Source: Brevundimonas lenta (GTDB lineage Bacteria > Pseudomonadota > Alphaproteobacteria > Caulobacterales > Caulobacteraceae). From it: a stretch of DNA of 64,000 nt. Location: NCBI RefSeq assembly GCF_014196335.1, contig NZ_JACIDM010000002.1, forward strand, positions 868,001-932,000. Direction: 5' to 3'. This document shows, piece by piece, positions 27,411 to 36,342 of the stretch (positions within the stretch are counted from its first letter, which is position 1; the number at the start of each line of letters is the position of its first letter). The notes under the pieces were generated by a model. The model was not told where the DNA came from. It worked only from the letters and a program-made list of their open reading frames with translations, and did no database searches. The position numbers and the translations under genes are program-made.

Positions 27411-28856
27411 CTATTGCGCCGCGGCGGCTTCGCGGCCCCGCACCCGCTCGCGGATGCTGTCCTGCATCCGCGTCAGCGTCGCGCGGTCCAGCAGACGCCC
27501 GCGCAGCACCACGCCGGCGATGTCGCGCGTCGCAGTGATGTCCTCCAGCGGGTTGCGCACGAGGATCAGCAGGTCCGCCGCCTTGCCGGCCTCGACGGCG
27601 CCGTAGCGCTCGCCCTGACCCAGGAACTGCGGTCCATCGACGACCGAGGCCTTCAGCGCCTCCCGCGGCGTCAGGCCGAGGCGCACATACAGCGCCAGTT
27701 CCTCATGCAGCGAGAAGCCCGGGTAGTTGAACGAGTTCAGGAAGCCCGCGTCCGTGCCGGCCAGAATGGTCACGCCGGCGTCGCGCAGCAGCGGCAGGGT
27801 CCGCGAGGTGACCTCCTCCACATAGTGGCGGGCCGCGATCATCTCCGGCGTCGCCTGCGCCGCCCGCTGGATGCGCCAGTCATAGGTCGCCCGAATGCCC
27901 GGCCCGACATAGGCCAGCTCCGGATCATGCGAGTGGTCGTCGCGATCGAGGTAGGTCAGCACCGTGCTGCCGTACAGCGTCGGCGTCACCGCCACGCCCA
28001 GCTCCGCCAGCCGCGCATAGGTCCGCCGGGCCACCTCGATATCGAAGGTGTCGGCATAGCGCTTCATCGTCTGCGCGTAGGTGAAGCGACCGGCCAGGTA
28101 GTCCGCCGCGATCGCCGCCTCGTCCCGCGACCCGGCCTTCATCGCGTAATCCAGGTGCTCGATCGAGGACAGGCCGGCCTCGGCCGCCTCCAGCACCGTC
28201 AGGCTCATCGGAATGTGCGCCGAGGTCTTGATCCCGCGCTTCTTCGCCTCGCGCACGGCGTACAGGAAGAGCTCCGGTTTCAGGGTGTTGTCGGTGATCT
28301 TGATGAAATCGACCCGCATCGCCTGCAGTCGGTCCAGCGCCGCATCGACGTCGGCCTCGCTGCCCGTCTCGATGACGCCCTTCCAGACCGGCGCGATGCC
28401 CTCGATCTTGGGGCCCGAGGTGAAGATGCGGGGGCTGTCCGGCGTCGGCGGGTTGTCGCGCCAGTCCAACACCTGCTGCGCCAGATCGCCGGCCGCGTCG
28501 CGCACCGCCACCACGCCGTTGACGACGTACAGCGGCATCAGTTCGGCGTTCTCCGCCGCCAGCGCCTCGCCACCCCCGAAGTGGACGTGCATGTCCCACA
28601 GGCCAGGCATCACATACTGGCCCTGCGCGTCCCAGGTGCGCGCGGCCTGATAGCGGTCCGCTTCGCGATTCGGCAGCACGGCGACGATGTCGCCGCCGCG
28701 CACTGCGATGGTCTGGTCGGGCGTCACCTGGCCGGTCCGTACGTCGATCACGGAGGCCGACCGGATCAGCAGATCGATAGTCTCGGGAGCGGGAGCCGGC
28801 GCCGAAGCGCAGCCGGCCAGCAGGAGGGCGAGCAGCAGGGAGATGAAGGTGCGCAT
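27411..28856 (-). CDS. Amidohydrolase-family lipoprotein
   Basis: Metal-dependent hydrolase of the imidazolonepropionase/prolidase-like subgroup, anchored as a lipoprotein. The 481 residues begin MRTFISLLLALLLAGCASAP with the lipobox cysteine at 16. Metal ligands are His90 and His92 in LWDMHVHFGG, a lysine in DFIKITD, histidines in TSAHIPM and SIEHLDY, and aspartate in LAGTDAGF. The start at 28856 is chosen because it alone gives the signal peptide; the frame is open further upstream. The substrate is unknown; relatives act on dipeptides, organophosphates or hydantoin-like rings. Confidence 0.88.
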   Translation of the reverse strand: MRTFISLLLALLLAGCASAPAPAPETIDLLIRSASVIDVRTGQVTPDQTIAVRGGDIVAVLPNREADRYQAARTWDAQGQYVMPGLWDMHVHFGGGEALAAENAELMPLYVVNGVVAVRDAAGDLAQQVLDWRDNPPTPDSPRIFTSGPKIEGIAPVWKGVIETGSEADVDAALDRLQAMRVDFIKITDNTLKPELFLYAVREAKKRGIKTSAHIPMSLTVLEAAEAGLSSIEHLDYAMKAGSRDEAAIAADYLAGRFTYAQTMKRYADTFDIEVARRTYARLAELGVAVTPTLYGSTVLTYLDRDDHSHDPELAYVGPGIRATYDWRIQRAAQATPEMIAARHYVEEVTSRTLPLLRDAGVTILAGTDAGFLNSFNYPGFSLHEELALYVRLGLTPREALKASVVDGPQFLGQGERYGAVEAGKAADLLILVRNPLEDITATRDIAGVVLRGRLLDRATLTRMQDSIRERVRGREAAAAQ

Positions 28857-28912
28857 GCCTTGCCTATACGCCGACGCTTGCCGGGATACAGCCTCGCATG
28901 GCCGCCTACGGG

Positions 28913-29323
28913 TCAGGACGGCGGATAGCGCTCGTTCATCCACGCCAGCGAGCGCACCGCCAGCTCCCGCAGCACGTCCATATCCACGTCGGCCAGCTTG
29001 TTGATGTAGAGGCAGGCCACGCTGGTCTTGTGTTTGCCCAGCCGCGCCAGCAGCTCCTTCTCCCCTTCGAAGCCGGTCATGAAGTAGAGAACCATCTGCG
29101 CCTTGCGGGGTGAGAAGCCCATGCGCGGCCAGTCGCCGGTCGGCGTCCGATAGCTGCCGTAGCCGACGATCGACGGTCCCCACATCACCGGCTGTTCGCC
29201 CGTGATCTCGGTCAGCAGGGCCTGCACGACCTCGGCGTCGGCCCGGCGCTTCGGGTTCTCGACCGCCGCGATGAAGTCGGCGACCGGCACGTCGGTGGGC
29301 CTGGTCTTCGGTTCGCTGGCCAT
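28913..29323 (-). CDS. DUF1801 domain protein
   Basis: 136-residue cytoplasmic protein matching the DUF1801 pattern: an N-terminal helix with VADFIAAVENPKRRADAEVV, then MWGPSIVGYGSY and SPRKAQMVLYFMTGF, and a C-terminal YINKLADVDMDVLRELA. The ATG at 29323 has ribosome site GGGAGGA. Function is unknown; the fold relates to iron-sulfur assembly protein frataxin-like or YdhG proteins. It lies between the amidohydrolase and the CadC-like regulator on the same strand, with 35-56 base spacers. Confidence 0.85.
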   Translation of the reverse strand: MASEPKTRPTDVPVADFIAAVENPKRRADAEVVQALLTEITGEQPVMWGPSIVGYGSYRTPTGDWPRMGFSPRKAQMVLYFMTGFEGEKELLARLGKHKTSVACLYINKLADVDMDVLRELAVRSLAWMNERYPPS

Positions 29324-29358
29324 GTGCGTCCTCCCTGCAAGGAGGCTAGCACGGGATT

Positions 29359-31314
29359 TCAACGGCTTGCAGTCGTCTGCACCGGGCAGCCGTGCGGCAC
29401 CGGGATTGGCGTCCGCGGCACGATGCCGTTGCGGTTCAATTCTCCCGCCAGCAGCGGATACGCCCGGACGTCGAAGGTCGGGTTGATCATGAACTGCATC
29501 AGCGACGGCAGCCGGTCCGGCGTATCCAGCGGCTTCAGAATGGCTGTCGCCTCCGCCATGTCGCCGGAGACCTGGGCCGAGAGCCATTGATTGCTCAGCG
29601 TGCCGTCCTCGACCCGCGACCGCAGGGCCAGCGCATCGTTGACCCGCCCCTCGGCGCAGGCCTGGCGCATTTCGGCCAGCAGGCGGGTCGGCGGCGGCAG
29701 TTGCGAGGCGGCGATGCGCGGCAACAGGGCGCGCGCTTCGGCCACATTCCCCGACCAGATGAAGGCCCGGTGCGCCTGATACTGCGTCAGCGCCCGATCA
29801 GGCCGAAGCCTCAGCTGTTCGCGGGCGCGCAGCACCGCCGCGTCGAGGTCCATCGACATGACCGACACGGTGATGGCCCGGGATCGCGGATTGCCCTCCT
29901 CCACCGACAGGGTGTGGATCCGCTCGGCCGCGCGCCGCATCCACCCGACCTCGGCGGCGTAGGCGGACAGGTCCGCCATCTCCTCCCAGGCGTCGATATC
30001 GCGCGGCCGGGCCGCCAGGTAGCGCGCCATCAGCCTGTGCGCCTCGCGGATCTGCATCGTCATCGACGCCCGCCCGGCCTGGTATTTCAGCTTCTCGGTG
30101 TCATCCCGGCTGGTGGCGATGGCCGCATCCGCCCGCTCCAGATACCGCGTCAGCCGCACCGAGGCCGGCGTGTCCGCCCGGGTCGAGGCGTCCACCCGCG
30201 TCTCATTGCCGAACCAGGTCCTGGCCGACTTCCAGTGCGCCGCGGCGAAGTTCGGATCCAGCGTCCGCGCCCGCTCATAGGCCTCGGCCGCCTCCTCCGC
30301 GTACGCCAGATCACCGGCCTCCAGCTGCCGCTGATCGAACGACAGCCCCCGCAGATAGGCCTCATAGGCCTCCACAGACCGCGTCCCCGCGGCCACCATC
30401 ACCCTCAGCCGCGACGGATCCATCACCGTCTTCAGGGCCGAGGCGATCTGGAACGCGATATCCTCCTGGATCGAGATCACGTCGCTCATGTCGCGGTCGT
30501 AGCTCTGCGACCAGATCTCGAAGCCGTCGCCCGTGCGGATCAGCTTGGCCGTCACCCGCACCCGATCGCCCGACCGGCGCACGGTCCCCTCGAGGAACTG
30601 CGCCGCCCCCATCTGCTTCGCCACTTCCTGCCCGCTGGCCCCGTCCCGCCGCAGGTCCGCGGCCGAGGTGCGCGACAGCACCCGCAGGTCCGGCGCCCGC
30701 GCCAGCGTGGTCTGCACCTCCTCGGCCAGGCCGTCGGCGAACCACCGCTCCTCGCCGTCCGGCGAAAAGTCCTCGAACGGCAGCACCACGATGGACTTGG
30801 CATGGGCCGAGGTGGCCGGCGCCGCGGCCCGCTGCGCCGGCGGCGCGCCGCGATCCACGCGGGCGGAGATGAACCACACGACAAGCGCGACCGCCACGAC
30901 GCCTGCCGCTACACCGGCCCACACCCGCCAGTCGATCCGAGGCAGCCGCAATGCCGCTCGCGGCTCCTTCACAGGATCAGGCGTCTCGACCGTATCCCGA
31001 CGCTCCACCGGCAGCAGGAAGCGGTAGCCGCGGCCGTGCGCCGTCTCGATGTATGTCGGCTGCCGGGCGCGGTCGCCGATCGCCTGGCGCACCTCCTTCA
31101 CGGCCGTGGTCAGCACGGCGTCCGACAGCGTCAGCCCCGGCCAGACCCGCGCGAAGAGCTCGTCCTTGGTCAGCAGAACCTGCGGCCGTTCCATCAGGAC
31201 CCGCAGGAAGGCCAGCGCCCGACCGCCCAGCCGCACCGGCGTTCCGTCCACCAGCAACCGCTCGTCCTGCATATCCAGGCACAGTGAGCCGGCGATCAGG
31301 TAGCGTTCGGTCAT
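29359..31314 (-). CDS. CadC/ToxR-like membrane regulator with TolB-like and TPR regions
   Basis: 651-residue one-component membrane regulator. Residues 1-103 are an OmpR-type winged helix (LLTKDELFARVWPGLTLSDA and IETAHGRGYRFLLPV). A membrane segment lies at 130-150. The periplasmic part begins with a TolB/FlgO-like domain (IVVLPFEDFSPDGEERWFAD, FLEGTVRRSGDRVRVTAKLI), followed by TPR-like helices (about 320-600) such as EAYERARTLDPNFAAAHWKS. It has no receiver domain, so signalling would pass through the membrane. It is divergent from a UrcA-family gene, a possible target. Confidence 0.88.
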   Translation of the reverse strand: MTERYLIAGSLCLDMQDERLLVDGTPVRLGGRALAFLRVLMERPQVLLTKDELFARVWPGLTLSDAVLTTAVKEVRQAIGDRARQPTYIETAHGRGYRFLLPVERRDTVETPDPVKEPRAALRLPRIDWRVWAGVAAGVVAVALVVWFISARVDRGAPPAQRAAAPATSAHAKSIVVLPFEDFSPDGEERWFADGLAEEVQTTLARAPDLRVLSRTSAADLRRDGASGQEVAKQMGAAQFLEGTVRRSGDRVRVTAKLIRTGDGFEIWSQSYDRDMSDVISIQEDIAFQIASALKTVMDPSRLRVMVAAGTRSVEAYEAYLRGLSFDQRQLEAGDLAYAEEAAEAYERARTLDPNFAAAHWKSARTWFGNETRVDASTRADTPASVRLTRYLERADAAIATSRDDTEKLKYQAGRASMTMQIREAHRLMARYLAARPRDIDAWEEMADLSAYAAEVGWMRRAAERIHTLSVEEGNPRSRAITVSVMSMDLDAAVLRAREQLRLRPDRALTQYQAHRAFIWSGNVAEARALLPRIAASQLPPPTRLLAEMRQACAEGRVNDALALRSRVEDGTLSNQWLSAQVSGDMAEATAILKPLDTPDRLPSLMQFMINPTFDVRAYPLLAGELNRNGIVPRTPIPVPHGCPVQTTASR

Positions 31315-31576
31315 TCGATCCGCACCGGGTTTCCGGGCTGAAATTCCCGGCTGCGCCCCCTCGCCCCGGACGCCCTCAGAATTTCCTCAGAATACGCCGC
31401 CCGGCTGAAGCCCGCCAGCACTGGATCGAACCGCGATCGGCCGACAGCAAAACTTCAGAAACACTCCATTGGCCTCTCAGGACCCCGGACCGCCCTGGAT
31501 GGGACAAACACGGCGACCCGGCAGACCGCCGCGTCGTGTTTCCGGACATCCCGTCCAGCCACCCAGGAGTAGTTTC

Positions 31577-31984
31577 ATGACCCCGATCAACGCATCCGCC
31601 ACTTTCGGACCCCGTGCCGGCCGTGGTCGGCGCTCCCTGCCGACGCCCCTGCTGGGCTTCGTCGGCGGAGCGCTGGCCGCGCTGGCGGCGTCCGCCCTCA
31701 CCTTCCCGAACATGGCCATGGCCCAGGAAAGAAGGCAGGTCGTCCGCTACGCCGATCTCGACCTGACCAATCCCGAGGGCATCGCCTCGCTGGAACGTCG
31801 GGTCGCCTGGGCCGCGCGGAGGGTCTGTGTCGGCCCCGAGAGCGCCGGTCACCTGGTCTCCAACCCGCGCCGCTGCATCGAGGAAGCCGTCAACTCGGCC
31901 TCGCCGCAGATCGAGGAGGCGGTCGCCCGTCGCCGCGCGGCGATCATGGTCTACGTCGCCCCGACTGACGTGCGGTCGCGGTGA
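31577..31984 (+). CDS. UrcA family protein
   Basis: 135-residue exported protein. The N-terminus (to about 50) is a long signal peptide ending near MAMAQ. The mature part has the UrcA pattern: VVRYADLDLTNPEG, LERRVAWAARRVC and a second cysteine in NPRRCIEEAV, the pair likely forming a disulfide. UrcA proteins are widespread in Caulobacterales and Sphingomonadales and have no known function. The ATG has ribosome site CAGGAG. It is divergent from the CadC-like regulator across 262 bases, in which I see no other gene. Confidence 0.85.
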   Translation: MTPINASATFGPRAGRGRRSLPTPLLGFVGGALAALAASALTFPNMAMAQERRQVVRYADLDLTNPEGIASLERRVAWAARRVCVGPESAGHLVSNPRRCIEEAVNSASPQIEEAVARRRAAIMVYVAPTDVRSR

Positions 31985-31992
31985 CGGCCTCA

Positions 31993-32025
31993 GGGGCGGG
32001 TGTGGTCCCCGACTGCACCCGCCCC
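31993..32025 (+). terminator. Hairpin after the UrcA gene, no T-run
   Basis: Perfect 10-bp stem GGGGCGGGTG (31993-32002) with CACCCGCCCC (32016-32025) and a 13-base loop, starting 9 bases after the stop. No T-tract follows, so it may be only a 3' protective stem. Confidence 0.5.
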
Positions 32026-32152
32026 GTCCGCGTCTGCCCGCCATGTTCGCTCCGGACTGCTTCATCGATGGCCGCAAACAGGCCCAGCCGACCACGCTGC
32101 CGAGCAACAGTCTGGAAGCAGACGAAGCGGATGTAGGTCCTGGGCGGCGGAC

Positions 32153-33568
32153 TCACAGCGCCTTGACGATCCCTTCGACCATCTTCTTGGCGTCGGCGAA
32201 CAGCATCATGGTGTTGTCGCGGAAGAACAGCTCGTTCTCGACCCCGGCGTAGCCCGAGCCCATGCCGCGTTTGATGAACAGCACGGTCCCGGCCTTCTCC
32301 ACATCCAGCACCGGCATGCCGTAGATCGGGCTCTGCGGATCGGTCTTGGCGGCGGGGTTGGTGACGTCGTTGGCGCCGATGACGAAGGCCACGTCGCAGC
32401 TCGAGAACTCGCTGTTGATGTCCTCCAGTTCGAACACCTCGTCATACGGGACGTTGGCTTCGGCCAGCAGCACGTTCATGTGGCCGGGCATGCGGCCGGC
32501 GACGGGGTGGATGGCGTATTTCACCTCAACCCCCTCCTCCTTCAGCTTGTCGCCCATCTCGCGCAGCGCATGCTGCGCCTGGGCCACCGCCATGCCGTAG
32601 CCGGGCACGATGATGACCTTCGAGGCGTTCTTCATGATGAAGGCGGCGTCCTCGGCCGAGCCCTGTTTGACCGGCCGGGTCTCGACCGAGCCGCCAGCGG
32701 CCGCGGACGTTTCCCCACCGAAACCGCCAAGGATTACAGAGATGAAGCTGCGATTCATGCCCTTGCACATGATGTAGCTCAGGATCGCGCCCGAGCTGCC
32801 GACCAGCGCGCCGGTGATGATCAGGGCGATGTTCTCCAGCGTGAAGCCCAGCGCCGCCGCGGCCCAGCCCGAGTAGGAGTTGAGCATCGACACCACCACC
32901 GGCATGTCGGCGCCGCCGATGGGGATGATCAGGGTCGCGCCGAGGATCAGGGCGATGGCGAACACGCCCCAGAAGGCCCAGGTCGCCGTGCCGCCCGTGG
33001 CGATCATCACCCCGATCAGAACCACCAGGCCCAGCGCCAGGGCGATGTTGATCAGGTGCCGCGCCGGCAGCAGGATCGGCGCCCCGCTCATATTTCCGTT
33101 CAGCTTGGCGAAGGCGATCACCGAGCCGGTGAAGGTCACCGCCCCGATGGCCACGCCCAGGCTCAGCTCGATGATCGACAGGGTCTTGATGCCGCCCATC
33201 GCCGTGGCGATGCCGAAGCTTTCGGGCGCATAGACCGCCCCCACCGCGACCAGACAGGCGGCCATGCCGACCAGGCTGTGGAAGGCCGCCACCAGCTGCG
33301 GCATCTGGGTCATCTGCACCCGGCCGGCGATCAGCGCGCCCGCCCCGCCGCCGACGACCACGCCCGCGGCGATCAGCCCGGTCGTCAGCAGGTCCATCGT
33401 CCCCGTCGACCACAGGGTGATCAGGGTCACGCCGACGGCCAACCCCATGCCGATCATGCCGAAGGTGTTGCCCCGACGGCTGGTCTCCGGGCTCGACAGC
33501 CCCCTGAGCGACAGAATGAACAGGACGCCCGAGACCAGATAGGCCAGGGCCGCGATCGATGCGTTCAT
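32153..33568 (-). CDS. pntB: NAD(P) transhydrogenase beta subunit
   Basis: Membrane and NADP(H)-binding subunit of the proton-translocating transhydrogenase, which uses the proton gradient to make NADPH. The 471 residues hold about eight or nine membrane helices (to about 280) and a C-terminal NADP-binding domain with VIIVPGYGMAVAQAQHALRE, HPVAGRMPGHMNVLLAEA and VIGANDVTNPAA. It is last in an operon read right to left: pntAA, an 81-aa gene, pntAB, a 101-aa gene, a 95-aa gene, pntB. A 58-base gap precedes it. Confidence 0.95.
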   Translation of the reverse strand: MNASIAALAYLVSGVLFILSLRGLSSPETSRRGNTFGMIGMGLAVGVTLITLWSTGTMDLLTTGLIAAGVVVGGGAGALIAGRVQMTQMPQLVAAFHSLVGMAACLVAVGAVYAPESFGIATAMGGIKTLSIIELSLGVAIGAVTFTGSVIAFAKLNGNMSGAPILLPARHLINIALALGLVVLIGVMIATGGTATWAFWGVFAIALILGATLIIPIGGADMPVVVSMLNSYSGWAAAALGFTLENIALIITGALVGSSGAILSYIMCKGMNRSFISVILGGFGGETSAAAGGSVETRPVKQGSAEDAAFIMKNASKVIIVPGYGMAVAQAQHALREMGDKLKEEGVEVKYAIHPVAGRMPGHMNVLLAEANVPYDEVFELEDINSEFSSCDVAFVIGANDVTNPAAKTDPQSPIYGMPVLDVEKAGTVLFIKRGMGSGYAGVENELFFRDNTMMLFADAKKMVEGIVKAL

Positions 33569-33626
33569 ACTGTTCCCCCGAAACGCGTCATCAGGATATT
33601 CCGGCTGTCCGGCGCGTCGTCATTGA

Positions 33627-33914
33627 TCACTGCTCCGCCCCCGGAGGACAGTGAGTGCGCACCAGCCGCCACAGCGCGGCCGCCACGAACAGCGGCGACA
33701 GCAGCGCCAGCCCCCATTCGATGGCGTTCAGCGGCCGCGTCTGCCCGGCGAAGCGCAGCAGGATCGACGAGAACACCAGCACCGTCCCGCAGTCGGTCAT
33801 CCGCATCCGCCGCAGCGGCGCCTTTTCCAGGAATGCGAGGCCCCACAGGCTCGCGCCAACCACCAGCGCCGCCAGCGAGATCAGGAAGCTGAACTGGACG
33901 ACGTCGAGGGTCAC
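33627..33914 (-). CDS. Small membrane protein inside the pnt operon (95 aa)
   Basis: Starts at GTG in a GTGA overlap with the preceding gene, giving 95 residues. Three hydrophobic segments are visible (FLISLAALVVGASLWGLAFL, a middle one around VLVFSSILLRFAG, and EWGLALLSPLFVAAALWRLV) with an Arg-rich loop (LRRMRM). No family recognised. It could be a small accessory or stability subunit of the transhydrogenase, or an unrelated passenger; coupling argues for co-expression. Confidence 0.7.
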   Translation of the reverse strand: MTLDVVQFSFLISLAALVVGASLWGLAFLEKAPLRRMRMTDCGTVLVFSSILLRFAGQTRPLNAIEWGLALLSPLFVAAALWRLVRTHCPPGAEQ

Positions 33915-34216
33915 GGCCTGGGTCCGCTCATCGGAGCGAGCCGCCCGGTGCGCACGGCCTGCAGACCGATCCAGCCGAAGATCGCGGCGACCGGTAGCAT
34001 CAGGGCCGCCTTGATCCACCTGCCCTCGCCGGCGAAGGTCGCGGCCTGCCATACCCAGTAGACGGTGATCATAGGATAGAAGACCAGGGCCATGACGCGT
34101 TCAACCCGGGTCCGGGTTTCCGGCTTCAGCCGCCCGCTCAGGAGCACCAGGGCGAGCACCATGGCGATCGCCAACGGCATGGCGATGATGAAGTAGGTGT
34201 CGATGGGCCGATTCAT
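33911..34216 (-). CDS. Small membrane protein inside the pnt operon (101 aa)
   Basis: 101-residue protein beginning MNRPIDTYFIIAMPLAIAMV. Three membrane segments are apparent: 8-27, about 45-62 (ALVFYPMITVYWVWQAATF) and about 70-90 (AALMLPVAAIFGWIGLQAV). It overlaps pntAB by 4 bases upstream and the 95-aa gene by 4 bases downstream, so it is tightly coupled on both sides. No family recognised. Confidence 0.72.
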   Translation of the reverse strand: MNRPIDTYFIIAMPLAIAMVLALVLLSGRLKPETRTRVERVMALVFYPMITVYWVWQAATFAGEGRWIKAALMLPVAAIFGWIGLQAVRTGRLAPMSGPRP

Positions 34217-34521
34217 TTCGGCCGTTCCTTCTTGCGGTACATCGCCAGCATACGCCGGGTGACCATGAAGCCGCCGAAAATGTTGACGCTGGCCAGCGTC
34301 ACCGCCGCCACGCCGGCGCCCTTGGCGATCCAGCCGCCGTCAGCGCTGAAGGCCGCCGCGGCGATCAGGCCGCCGACCACGATCACCGACGAAATGGCGT
34401 TGGTCACGGCCATCAGCGGCGTGTGCAGCGCCGGCGTCACCGACCAGACGACATAGTAGCCGACGAAGATCGCCAGCACGAAAATGGCGAGGCGGAAGAC
34501 GGTGGGGTCGACGTGTTCCAT
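34213..34521 (-). CDS. pntAB: NAD(P) transhydrogenase alpha subunit, membrane part
   Basis: 102-residue membrane piece of the alpha subunit, separate from the soluble part as in Rhodospirillum rubrum. It has three to four membrane helices, with the family core PALHTPLMAVTNAISSVIVV (the Thr-Asn-Ala-Ile-Ser block is conserved) and VNIFGGFMVTRRMLAMYRKK at the end. It overlaps the 101-aa gene by 4 bases and meets the 81-aa gene in a TGATG overlap. Confidence 0.95.
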   Translation of the reverse strand: MEHVDPTVFRLAIFVLAIFVGYYVVWSVTPALHTPLMAVTNAISSVIVVGGLIAAAAFSADGGWIAKGAGVAAVTLASVNIFGGFMVTRRMLAMYRKKERPK

Positions 34522-34766
34522 CAGCCGGGATCCTTCGAGGACGGTTCACTCGCCCCGCGCGCCTGCACCAGCAGGGTCAGGACAAGTCCGATTATGATCA
34601 GCGCGCCGCCGCTTTGCAGCAGCTTCATCGGCATCCGCCAGTCCGGCCCCCCGACGGCCTGCACCAGCCACAGGGCCGCCCAGGCGACCACCAGCAGGGC
34701 GCCGAGGCCCATGGCCGCGCGACCGAAGCCGACGAAGAAGGATCCTGTTCCCTTCGCAGCGGTCAT
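34521..34766 (-). CDS. Small membrane protein between the two pntA halves (81 aa)
   Basis: 81-residue protein with two hydrophobic segments (LGALLVVAWAALWLVQAVGG and LIIIGLVLTLLVQA) and a short polar tail (ARGASEPSSKDPG). It overlaps pntAA by 4 bases (ATGA) and pntAB by one base, so all three are coupled. No family recognised. An insertion exactly between the split alpha-subunit genes suggests a link to the complex, but this is inference. Confidence 0.72.
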   Translation of the reverse strand: MTAAKGTGSFFVGFGRAAMGLGALLVVAWAALWLVQAVGGPDWRMPMKLLQSGGALIIIGLVLTLLVQARGASEPSSKDPG

Positions 34767-35896
34767 CCCTTCACCCCTTCGTGCACCACGGCTCCGCCGT
34801 TGGTGACCACCGACGCCTTGAGGATTTCGTCCTCCAGATCGACCGCCAGCACGCCGTCCTTGACCATCAGGCCCACGAAGGCCGTCAGGTTGCGGGCGTA
34901 GAGCGCCGACGCGTCGGCGGCGATCCGGCCGGGCAGGTTCGACCAGCCGACGATCTGGACGCCGTTGGCGGTCGTCACGACCTCGCCCGGCTTGGCGCCC
35001 TCGACGTTGCCGCCGTTGTCGATGGCCAGATCGACGAGCACCGAGCCGGGCTTCATCGAGGCCACATGCGCCGCCGTGACCAGCCGCGGCGCCGGGCGGC
35101 CGGGGATCAGGGCGGTGGTGATGACGATATCCTGTTTGACGATGTGCGAGGCCGTCAGCTCGGCCTGCTTGGCCTGATACTCGGCTGACATCGGCTTGGC
35201 GTAGCCGGCGGCGGTCTCCGCGGCCTTGAACTCCTCGTCCTCGACGGCGACGAATTTGGCCCCGAGGCTCTCAACCTGCTCCTTGGAGGCCGGACGCACG
35301 TCCGTGGCGGTCACAACCGCCCCCAAACGCCGCGCCGTGGCGACGGCCTGCAGGCCCGCGACGCCTGCGCCCATGACGAAGACCTTGGCGGGGGCGACTG
35401 TGCCGGCCGCCGTCATCATCATCGGGAAACCGCGACCGAACGCATAGGCCGCCTCGATCACGGCGCGATAGCCGGCCAGGTTGGCCTGGGACGACAGCAC
35501 GTCCATCACCTGGGCGCGGGTGATGCGGGGCACGAACTCCATGGCGAAGGCGGTGGTGCCCGACTTCGCCAGGGCCTCGACGGTGTCCTTCTCGCGATAG
35601 GCGTCCAGCATGGCGGCGACGACCGCGCCCGACTTCAGGGCGCTGATCTCCTGCGCCGTCGGCCCACGCACCTTCAGCAGGATGTCGGCGCCGGCCAGGG
35701 CGGACTTGGCGTCCCTGGCGATGACCGCGCCTGCGGCTTCGTACTCGGCGTCGGGAATGGACGAGCCCGCGCCCGTCCCGGCCTCGACCGTCACGGTCGC
35801 GCCCAGCGCGGCCAGCTTCTTCACCGTCTCCGGTGTTATGGCGCAGCGCGTTTCGCCTTCACGGCGTTCGCGGGTCACGGCGATGGCGACAGCCAA
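34763..35896 (-). CDS. pntAA: NAD(P) transhydrogenase alpha subunit, NAD-binding part
   Basis: Soluble NAD(H)-binding subunit, 377 residues, related to alanine dehydrogenase. It shows RRCAITPE-like N-terminal features (EGETRCAITPETVKKL), a Rossmann motif VMGAGVAGLQAVATARRLGA, ATDVRP, and the mobile-loop region SAEYQAKQAELT. The start is TTG at 35896, supported by ribosome site GGAGGG six bases upstream and by family alignment of the first residues. First gene of the six-gene pnt cluster. Confidence 0.95.
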   Translation of the reverse strand: MAVAIAVTRERREGETRCAITPETVKKLAALGATVTVEAGTGAGSSIPDAEYEAAGAVIARDAKSALAGADILLKVRGPTAQEISALKSGAVVAAMLDAYREKDTVEALAKSGTTAFAMEFVPRITRAQVMDVLSSQANLAGYRAVIEAAYAFGRGFPMMMTAAGTVAPAKVFVMGAGVAGLQAVATARRLGAVVTATDVRPASKEQVESLGAKFVAVEDEEFKAAETAAGYAKPMSAEYQAKQAELTASHIVKQDIVITTALIPGRPAPRLVTAAHVASMKPGSVLVDLAIDNGGNVEGAKPGEVVTTANGVQIVGWSNLPGRIAADASALYARNLTAFVGLMVKDGVLAVDLEDEILKASVVTNGGAVVHEGVKG

Positions 35897-35966
35897 GCGA
35901 ATCCCTCCGTCTTCTCTCGACAGAGCGACGTTAGGCTGGCTGGCGGGGGTGCGTCAAAGAACCATC

Positions 35967-35986
35967 CTTCTCCCATGCGGGAGAAG
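35967..35986 (-). terminator. Short perfect hairpin after the oxidase subunit IV gene
   Basis: Eight-bp stem CTTCTCCC/GGGAGAAG with loop ATGC, 10 bases after the stop on the minus strand, followed by GGTTCTTTG. A related but weaker palindrome follows phoB (7600-7616), so it may be a dispersed repeat used as a terminator. Confidence 0.5.
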
Positions 35987-35995
35987 CGGCAGGTC

Positions 35996-36247
35996 CTAGT
36001 GCGAGCTCTTCGGGCGCAGGAACCACACGCCGCCGACCATCATCACGACGGCCGTGATCAGACCGCCGAAGAAGCTGCCGTGCGGCATGAACCAGATGAC
36101 CAGGAAGGCCAGCGCGGCCGCGATGGCCAGCGAACCGTACTTGGCCATGTTCATGAACAGGTGGAACGTCGACACCTGCTCGCTGATCTCCTGCGAACCG
36201 CGAACGTAGTCGTCGTGGGCGTCGGAGGCGTGGTGCGGGTCGGCCAT
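35996..36247 (-). CDS. aa3-type cytochrome c oxidase subunit IV
   Basis: 83-residue membrane protein of the small bacterial COX4 type. The N-terminal half has the family block GSQEISEQVSTFHLFMNMAK, and two hydrophobic segments follow (YGSLAIAAALAFLVIWFMPH and FFGGLITAVVMMVGGVWFL). It is an accessory subunit of the terminal oxidase; the main subunit genes are not in this window. A hairpin separates it from pntAA on the same strand. Confidence 0.85.
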   Translation of the reverse strand: MADPHHASDAHDDYVRGSQEISEQVSTFHLFMNMAKYGSLAIAAALAFLVIWFMPHGSFFGGLITAVVMMVGGVWFLRPKSSH

Positions 36248-36342
36248 GGTGGTGTCCGGGAATCTGGAAAAGCAGTTGGCGCTCTTATAGCGGGGACTGT
36301 CGTCCGCTCAAGCCGCCCGCGACATTTCGACTCCCGGCTTCG

